The position numbers and the translations under genes were made by a program. Below are positions 56,069-64,000 of a stretch of DNA of 64,000 nt, one piece after another. The stretch spans positions 620,001 through 684,000 of the forward strand of contig CAJQUW010014363.1 in assembly GCA_907163375.1 (NCBI GenBank), read 5' to 3'. Under the pieces are notes generated by a model. That model worked only from the letters and a program-made list of their open reading frames with translations. It did no database searches and was not told the DNA's origin. Position 1 is the stretch's first letter, and each line of letters starts with the position of its first letter. This DNA is from Prostheceraeus crozeri. Its lineage: Eukaryota > Platyhelminthes > Polycladida > Euryleptidae.

Positions 56069-56334
56069 CCAGCTTTCGATGTCAGATTTGCAGCGCCATG
56101 GATAGTAAATTGTAACTCCGGGACTTTGTAAACGACTCTCAACTTGTCCTATAACTCAGAATTTTCATCATGCGCGAGTATAAATAAGTGATTTCTCATT
56201 ATCATTGCAGTCTGTTTAGAAAGCGCATGTAAATTAATTGGATACCGCAACCGCTCGCAAAAAGGTTCATGATATTCATTAGGAGAAGGAGTATTTTCGG
56301 TTTTGAGACAATTGTTTTCCTATTTTTTGGCTGA
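56069..56334. repeat. Dispersed repeat, copy B
   Basis: Matches copy A at 56,069-56,094, about 56,160-56,173 and 56,188-56,334 in the same order and strand, but is about 450 bp shorter between the first and last blocks. It is either an internally deleted copy or the ancestor before an insertion in copy A. Confidence 0.7.
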
Positions 56335-57330
56335 TAACATGAGTATAGTATTCCGTCGACGCTGCATATCACTGACACTTCCAATAGTGTAAGACATGCA
56401 TTGTTTATCATTTTTCCATCAGATAACATTCACTATCTTGAAAATGTTAATGAATCTGATCCAATGAGGCATGACTGACTTAGTATCCACAGTATCCATG
56501 ACGTAGCATTTTCTTTACTAATTATTGCCAAAAAACAACGGGAAAATGACCTTCAATAATCTCAATGATGTGACCTTCAATTTCATTCGAATATCACTTC
56601 TGACCTTCATGGTAGCGACTTTGTCTTGATATTCATTTCTGTTTCACAATTGTACACGAGCTACAACGCTCCCTTGAGACATCATCTAAGACTTCATGCA
56701 CAACGAAATGTTGAGGAATTTCCGTCCCTATATAAGACGATTATAGAACTGGATACACACAAACTGATTAGAAATTCCCACAAATTAAGGAGTTGATATT
56801 TTTAGAAAAGATGAGAAAACAATGCTTTACTACTACTCGTAATGTGGAGGTTGGTACAATTTGATGCCGTTGGTGATCCTTATAGGATAGAAATACGTTG
56901 TAAGCTACATGGCATTCTGACAGCAAGTTTCCCATAATCGTGTACACGCATGCTAAATTCTAAACGATGCATTCAGAAGAATGAAAGACATTGCCTGCAC
57001 TCAATGTTGCAGTTCATGTATCTTTGCCACAGATATGCCGAGTTTGCCAAGTTGCATTGACTCAAAACTCAAGGTCACCTTCGTCACCATCAACCAACTC
57101 ACTGAAACATTAAAGTGAAATTCGAATGGTCAATTGATCCCCTTAATTGAAACAATTTCATTAATATCATACGGCCACAAATTTACCATTCTTTAGAAAT
57201 AATATCGTTGCTCCATAAAACGTTCAAATTTTAAATGTAAAAGTCCTTAATGAGCCTCGGGCGATTCAGATTTATAGATTTGATGAGGTGAACGAAATTT
57301 GTGTCCAAAACGTTTCTTGTGAGGTATACA

Positions 57331-57480
57331 AATCTCTCTCTCTCTCTCGTTCTCACTCTCTGCCTCTCTCCCTCTCTCCCTCTCTCACTCACACACTCTC
57401 TCTCTATCTCACTCACTCACTCACACACTCTCTCTATCTCACTCACTCACATACACACACACTCTCTCTCTCTGTTTCTC
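57331..57480 (+). repeat. (CT)n/(CA)n compound microsatellite
   Basis: Pyrimidine-rich CTCTCT, CTCACTCA and CACACA repeats on the + strand. The open frames across it are artefacts. Confidence 0.9.
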
Positions 57481-60400
57481 TGTATCTTAACGTTGCACAA
57501 ATATCATCAAATGAATGTTCAGTCACTACTCTAGGCATCGCATGGGAATGTCGCTGATGACGAGAAGACAAATTCGTTATGACACCGCTTTCTTGAACTG
57601 GGAACCACTTCAGAGGTTGCTCAACTAAAAATGGCGCTCTCGTAGAACTTAATGAATCTGTTTTTTCTTCTTCCCCTTTCTTTTCTCGCGTACATCTCCC
57701 CTGGGATGAGGCCGTTCCTCAAATGGGCACTTGTGGCCTATCTCCGTACTCCCGTTAGCGACAGAGTGCTAAGACAGGGACGTCGCATCGTCCAAAAGGG
57801 GCAGTCAGTTTTGTGAGGTTGCATTATGGTTATTAACCAGACGGGGCGACGTAACTCGATTATCCTCCGACAATGCAAAGACGGGATTGGAAAGGGAGAT
57901 GGAACAGGAAGAAAAGACGAAATCATTGACGAGAGTCTATTTGCAGAGTATTGCTAAAACATTTTGGTCGTCAACGAGCGAAGTTATTGCATTACCATAT
58001 TTTATAACGACGGGTGCGGCCTATCTCATTCAAATCTTGGAATAGAGGTCGCCAAGGGGACAGCAGAAAGAATAAGACGAGAAAAGCAGAATGAACTTGT
58101 CCATTAAAGTAATTTGGACTCACGGGCATTTGAAACAGCTAGAAAACAACAAGCAGCGTGGGAGAGAAATGAGGAAACAGTGGAGATTATGAACATTTCA
58201 AATCTGTTCACACAGAGAGAAGCAAAACGAAATATGAAAGAGAGAAAGAAATACTGAATTCAATGCATTACTTACCAGCTTATTAGAAAAAATGAGGATG
58301 ATTTAAGTTATTGGACAACTTCTCACAAACAAAGTACAATAAATCAAGGAAGTCAAAGGACTTTTTGATAAAATCTGAAAGTAATTACATGCACTTGCAA
58401 ACTTGAAAGTAATTTCAAGATTGCTGTGATGCACATGTAGATCCTATTTTTAGGAACTTGAAACTTTTGAGATAATTAATATTTTCGCAGCACTATATAC
58501 TGTCATAATACGAAGCTGAGGAAATGCATTTTATGTACATTTCATTTTGCACTTGAAACGACGGCGGAATAGACTATTCAGTGAATAATTCTATCTGACA
58601 CGCTCATTTTTGCGCTTAAATATGTCAGATGTTTAATAATGCGTATTCTTCTTATCCAATATACTCAATCAACTATTATATTGAAATCTATTGATTCGAA
58701 ATATATTATATCGTGCATTGATTAATCACATCTTCGATCTCAATGTGAATGCTTATTGAGATTTAGAACAATTTCCTGAAGCATGCACGTATAATGAAGT
58801 ATTCGCGTGTTTTCTATATTTGCACAATAGAAGTATTTGATCTTTACACTAATTTTTAGAGTGTCTAAGTTGTGATTTAGGGTCTTTTTTCAATATCTGA
58901 CATACATGACTTGGCGTTGGAGCTGTAATATTCATTGGGGGACTTCTACGTCACTATAATTATCATATAGATACATTAATCGCGATTGAATTATTCAAAT
59001 GATGGAATTTCAAGAAAAATTGCATTCTATGCCAAAACTATGTAATCAATATGACAGACTTAATAAGGCAGCATCTTGAAACGTCTATAATTGTCCAGAT
59101 TAACTGAGCTTCATGATGTTTATCATAATCCACATGTCTGGAACTCCAAAGTAAATTCACTTCAATTTCATCAGAACTGCAATTTTTCATGCAAACTCAA
59201 AGGAAGCTTTAATGAAAGTACATGTTCTTTGTATTAACGTGATAACCTCATTAATTCAAAGAAGCCACATGCACTGAATTGCACTCGATGTATCAAGCAT
59301 GCATGACTGTAACGGCAACAGCAATTATCTGTGGCATGTTTCAGTAATTAGGATTGACAGTTAACTAGATCATACGAACAGGTACTCTATACTTTGAACT
59401 TTTGGGAGACCATGTTTTCTTAGATTGACAACTACAACTGGATATTATTCAGGGTCTTCATCAATGCAGGCCAGGGATTGGCCACGACAAAACTTTGGGC
59501 GCGTGGTTCCACCTTGCACGGTTTAGAGGCCGCGAGGGGAAGTAAGTTGCCAGATTGCATCAGAATAAAATCTACAATCTATCCGCATGAAGACCACCAG
59601 TATTGAAGTTATGAAAGGTTCTCTAGCGAAGTTCAAGTGAAACGTCTATACAAGGACAGTCAATGAAGCAATTATGGTTTCAGAATTGATTTCGTGTTCT
59701 ATCTTCAAGCGTCAAAACTTTGTGGAGAAATACTTGAAAATATGCTATTGTTTATCATTTTCATAGCAGCATCGCAAAAGTATCGATTTTGGATATTTCG
59801 ATAAGTTTTTGTGTGAATTATGAGAGAGGATTGCAAAGTAGCCTACAGCCGACCTAGTTGACTTCTCTATTTTTATCAGTGCTAGCGATTATAGACTGCA
59901 TTACATAAAAGATCAGCTAATTTGGGTAATATGAAACCCATATGAATGGGTCGATGAAGCGGGGAATGTAAGTTTAGACTAAGTTAAATATTTCATTGCT
60001 CAGAAAAAATAGCGAAAGATCGCAAAATCCAAGATAGATTTATATTAAGTTGACGTTATTATTGATGCTACAATTTTGTCTCACCAATATAGCCTACAAT
60101 CTTACCTATATCTGGGTACTATCACCTTTTTCACACTCCCTCCTCTGTATAATCGTTTCAGATTCGATGAAACAAATTGTGAGGCTTTAGTTCTACAAGA
60201 ATGAAGTTCTGCGCGGGATTCTGTGGGGTCTATGGGACGAAAATTATATTATTGTGGCCCGCGATGATCCTGAGCTGATCAATGCGAATCCCATGAGCAG
60301 TTCTTGTATTGAGTTATTTGATCTATTTAATGAATCATTCCTTACCTTCATTTTAAGTTGACTATCAAATTGTCATTTTCTGAGGATTGAAAGGCGTCAC

Positions 60401-62278
60401 CACGATAAAAAATATCTACAATTTTCTGAATAATCCACAGGCCTACAATACAGTCATCTATAAAATCATACGATGAGTCTGCTTTATTCATTTTAACAAT
60501 TACATTAACAATGATTCAGCTTTTGGATTTATTGTCGCTTTCTTATTTTTAAGCTGAATTTCCAGTTGATCATTTTTTGTATCACGTAAAAGCAAAATGC
60601 TCCTATAATGAGCAGATTTATTTCTTGACCGCACTTCTTTGTCCAGGAATGAAAATCAAATGCAAATTTTCAATGAACTAATTGTTAGAAGATGACTGTG
60701 CGTACCCAGACAGAAATTTTTATTATGATATTTAAAATGAAAACTGTTGTGAGCTTATCAGAAATGACAATATTCATGAATGTCAAACTGAATACATTCA
60801 ACGTTTCGTCTGGTATTTACTATTCATTTACAGCAAGTATATTATCGTTTTATATTAAGTCTATTCAACTAATTCCTGATTGCAGCTCGTGCACCCGGAC
60901 TGACATCATAAGGTTTTAAGAGCATCAACTGCTATGCTCCACCGATAGGTTCATAAAACTCGGTACAATCCTTGCTTCCAAGCTTGACTGTTTCTGGAAA
61001 TCACAAAATGGAAATATCTTATCTTGCTCTTTTCTCTTTGCCTCACGATGACAGTTTACAAAAAGAGTGACACCCGCTCTGCCTTATCAATCCGCATTTC
61101 TGATTTGTACGCCCGTGTACAAGATTCCTGGGTATCACTCTCTCTTTGACTGAGTTTTATGTGTAGATTAATTGATAGGATTTGATTGAATTTTCGATTG
61201 AGCATCAAAGTGTCAAGCACTCATATCATCTCAAAAATTCCACTCGTGGTGAATATGTTTGACAAAGTAGTAGAAGACGAGTTATTAAGCTTCTCTTCGC
61301 GTGACTCTAAAGTCGATGTTGAAGACAGGAATGTCTACATTTGTCTTTTATTGTTCTCATCCCGTAGAACGTCAGATTTCTCTTCGACATGATAATCTTG
61401 CATGAAATCAACTGTCGTTGGCATCTCAGGAACTTGGCATCAACATGACATGAACATCTCGCATGATGAGAGAAAAAGGACAAATAGCAATTTCCATTTC
61501 AATTTGTGTCCTTTTCTTCACCCTGTCACTCGTGGGATGTAAGGATCAATTAAATAAGAGAAACTGAATTGCAAAGTCTGGCTAGCTCGCGCTCTCTATG
61601 TAAAAATGCTTCAAACTTCTTCTCATGTCGTTGCAATTCTTGGCTAATGTACTCGGTAGATGCTCGTCGAATATATGAGACAATTCATTTTTTAATTACC
61701 CAACTGCTGGCGGAGTGCTTGTGAAATATATTATTAACTCTTTGATGCATGAATTATTTTCGAAATTAAAAGTCTGCATAAATGAAAAATAAAATGCAAT
61801 TTGCGGGCGCTTTAGGCATCATACAAGGTTGGGAGCAGTGCAATCGCAGTGTTTACAATTTTTTGCCACTTCGGGATCATCTTTGCTGAGCATGCTTTCC
61901 CAAAAATATGTGTCGAAATGTTTTCAAAAGACCATTTCATGCAAAGATGCATAAAAAGATTAATCAAGTTTCATCGACAGCAATGGCTGGGTGGCAGAAT
62001 CCTTTGATGTCTTAAGATTTTCAAAATCGTTTCCATAGGCTCACATTTTCATTTGTACAAACACCTTTACAAGATGAATTTTACTTCAACCTGGAACTTC
62101 TCTTTGCTGCATGTATATTACCCGTGCTAGATCAGCTAAACAATTATTTTTCGATGATTGACTTATACAGTTGGTAAATCAACTGCAATAAAGAGGATAG
62201 ATGCAACTGACATTCAGTCACTCAGTTACGAGTGTGGTCACACCCTTTTCTACATCCTTTTCTGAACAATGAGCAGAA
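57481..62278. other. Gene-free stretch with a GC-richer patch
   Basis: No recognised genes. The part at 57,650-58,060 is less AT-rich than the rest and has no repeat structure I can see; it might be regulatory or a non-coding exon, which cannot be decided here. Confidence 0.45.
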
Positions 62279-62796
62279 CACTGCAAACTGTAAATATCCG
62301 TTAAAATTAACAGCTAAAATTGGTATCACTGCACTGTAAACTACGCACCATTAAAAACAGCTAAAATGACCGTTAAACGTCACAGAAAATATCCGTAAAT
62401 ATCTGTTAAAATAATGACGTCATAACGTGATGAGTGATGACGTAACAGTTAAAATCCGTTCATTTCAGATAAAAAACGGATATTTAGCATGCATATTTAT
62501 ATGCAGTCTTTACGGATATTTAGAGTTAAGACTGCAAAAAACCGTTTAACTAATTTTGGCTGTTAGGTTTATCCGATATTTGCGGTTTGCAGTTTACAGT
62601 GTGCTTTCACAAACTGGTTTGAAAATATCCGCAAAAACAGACGCTATTTGTCTGATATTGAGGGATTTTAACTGTTGCGTCATTAATGATCAATTTGTGA
62701 CGTCATCATTTTTAAGAGATTTTTACGGATGTTTTCTGCAAAGCTTCTCTGTTAAGTTGTTTCAGCTGTTTTTAACGATGTACATTTTGCAGTATT
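62279..62796. mobile_element. MITE family 1, outer copy interrupted by copy b
   Basis: The left part (62,279-62,331, CACTGCAAACTGTAAATATCCG...) and the right part (62,602 to about 62,796, ending AACGATGTACATTTTGCAGT) belong to one older copy of the family at 42.9 kb. They are separated by a younger copy. Confidence 0.65.
62332..62601. mobile_element. MITE family 1, copy b (nested insertion)
   Basis: 270 bp from CACTGTAAACTACGCACC to GTTTACAGTG, closely similar to copy a at 42,913-43,158, including the central TGACGTCAT and TGATGACGTAACAG. The dinucleotide TG lies on both sides, in place of the TA at copy a. Confidence 0.75.
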
Positions 62797-63335
62797 CATA
62801 TGAAGATGAGGATCTTTGAGATTTTTGAAAGACTAGAAATCCAGCGCTGGTCATTTCTGTCTGCCACAGTAAAAACTTCCAAAAAATTGACCCCCCACAT
62901 TCCATATACAGTTACATATGGATGTTATAGCAAAAATATCAAAAATGTGTCAACATTTTGTGACTTAACGATTTGAATTACAGTTTTAGTATGAATATCA
63001 GGATATTAGAGGAAGTGAACAGCAACATTAAAGGCTCCCGCAACAGATATGCACCATGAGCGTCATGCGCTTCAGATCCCGGTATGACCAAAATGAAAGG
63101 CAAGCACCTTGCAGTATCTCAAAATCTTTAACTTCATCAAGCTACGAAGCGTCAAATTAGCCACCCTAGTACAAAATTACATCTGATCCATGTGATATGG
63201 GCATCACGAACGTGCACCAGTTACTTGTTCGCATAGAACAAATTTCATATAACAGATAACAATCATTAATTGAACAAATATTGCACAATATAATCAAATA
63301 TTCAAAATAATCCCTCCAATTCTCTTCCTCAACAG

Positions 63336-63770
63336 GTAATGCGCATGCACGGTCTTCCGGTCGATATGGAAGTAGCAAGTGCGGACTCTGGACATGGAGC
63401 CAGTGAAGAGGAAGGCCTGCAAGTTGGAGACCAGCGCAATAAAAGCTTATGCGCTCAGCGAACCCCTTGTCCAATTCTTCCAGAAGACAGTGTCGTACAA
63501 TGCGGTTGTAGCAGTACTACTGTCGGCAGTATCAACACCGCCCCCACCACAGTCATTGCTGGGCAGCATCCCTTTGTCTCTCTTCCCTTGTATGATTATT
63601 CACGGACTTTCGATCCCAGAGTGATGCCCATGGTCGGACTTAACAACGCTTCCAACACAATCGGTCCGTCAATGTCCTCCTTCCGTGCTAATCCGGTAAT
63701 GCCTCCGCGTCACACGTCTCTCTCTTCCTCCGGCCTCCCTGAGCGCCGACCTTCACAAAGTAATGTGTGA
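63336..63770 (+). CDS. Possible 3' exon of a host gene
   Basis: A pyrimidine-rich tract ending CAG at 63,335 looks like a splice acceptor. From there a frame of about 143 codons runs to a stop at 63,770. The protein is rich in Ser, Pro and Thr with an acidic SADSGHGASEEEG near its start, reminiscent of the cytoplasmic tail of protocadherin-like receptors. The region is clearly GC-richer than its flanks. An overlapping frame exists, so the reading is not secure and the family is a guess. Confidence 0.4.
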   Translation, partial: VMRMHGLPVDMEVASADSGHGASEEEGLQVGDQRNKSLCAQRTPCPILPEDSVVQCGCSSTTVGSINTAPTTVIAGQHPFVSLPLYDYSRTFDPRVMPMVGLNNASNTIGPSMSSFRANPVMPPRHTSLSSSGLPERRPSQSNV

Positions 63771-64000
63771 CAGTTTGTGTAAATATCATGTGGTGTGACA
63801 TGTCACAATAATTCACAGCTGCACGTCTGTATGATACGTGCGCAATGTCTTCAGAATTATCCGAGAATACTCGAGTCTCAGTGAACGACAATCAGCATTA
63901 TCGGCGGTTGCATGGGAATCCAATCTGAGCAGTCTGAACTATTCTCTGACTAGGCTCGAATGTGAACTGGCCAACAATGGCTGAAGACTCGCGAAATACT

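Noticed and set aside
57231-57557. Ser/Leu/His/Thr-rich frames
   Set aside because: Translations of the CT/CA microsatellite at 57,331-57,480.
57650-58060. GC-richer patch as a possible gene
   Set aside because: No frame with a domain and no repeat structure; left as unexplained non-coding sequence.
1-64000. Retroviral or LTR elements, LINE reverse transcriptase, envelope genes, CRISPR arrays, rRNA
   Set aside because: None could be recognised by motif in any frame.

Overview
This 64 kb window looks like nuclear DNA of an animal, probably an invertebrate: it is AT-rich, gene-poor, intron-bearing, full of small DNA transposons, and carries tRNA-like and SINE-like sequences. I cannot name the species. 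No bacterial-type operons, rRNA genes or CRISPR arrays are visible.

Positions 1 to about 17,880 hold a Polinton/Maverick-type virus-like element (F54H12.2-type capsid lineage) in an unusual form: a giant palindrome. About 8.33 kb of leftward sequence (1-8329, genes on +) is repeated in reverse (8572-16901, genes on -) around a unique spacer of about 240 bp (8330-8571). Each arm reads inward from a TATA/CCAAT promoter: a spliced leader gene, a small RING-like protein, a DEDDh-exonuclease-like protein, a 136-aa protein, a membrane RING protein, a basic capsid-associated protein, a packaging ATPase, a structural-type protein, a Cys-rich protein, a chromodomain integrase, a pVI-like minor capsid protein, a basic protein, the major capsid protein and an adenain-like protease. 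The spacer encodes the C-terminal part of a TATA-binding-protein-like protein, which is present only once. I found no DNA polymerase B. The outer ends are arrays of two repeat modules with long G/C tracts; the left end runs out of the window. The element is a fossil: it has about half a dozen small breaks, mostly in the left arm, and the arms differ at only a handful of places, so it looks young or homogenised.

From 17.9 to 64 kb the DNA is mostly non-coding with mobile-element relics. These are: a tRNA-Thr-like gene (20.2 kb); a 784-bp TIR element (23.8-24.6 kb); a degraded piggyBac copy with its termini and ATAA target duplications (26,185-28,776); a fold-back element (34.0 kb); a SINE-like insert with a 12-bp target duplication (36.8 kb); a TA-flanked MITE (42.9 kb) and a nested pair of the same family (62.3-62.8 kb); a hAT-like element with an 8-bp duplication (43.3-43.9 kb); a tRNA-derived SINE (46.9 kb); an intact 400-aa Crypton-type tyrosine recombinase ORF (48.5-49.7 kb, -); a hairpin MITE beside it; a Tc1/mariner relic (53.8-54.4 kb); a dispersed repeat pair (52.5-53.2 and 56.1-56.3 kb); and several pyrimidine microsatellites. 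The last ORF (63,336-63,770) may be a host-gene exon.
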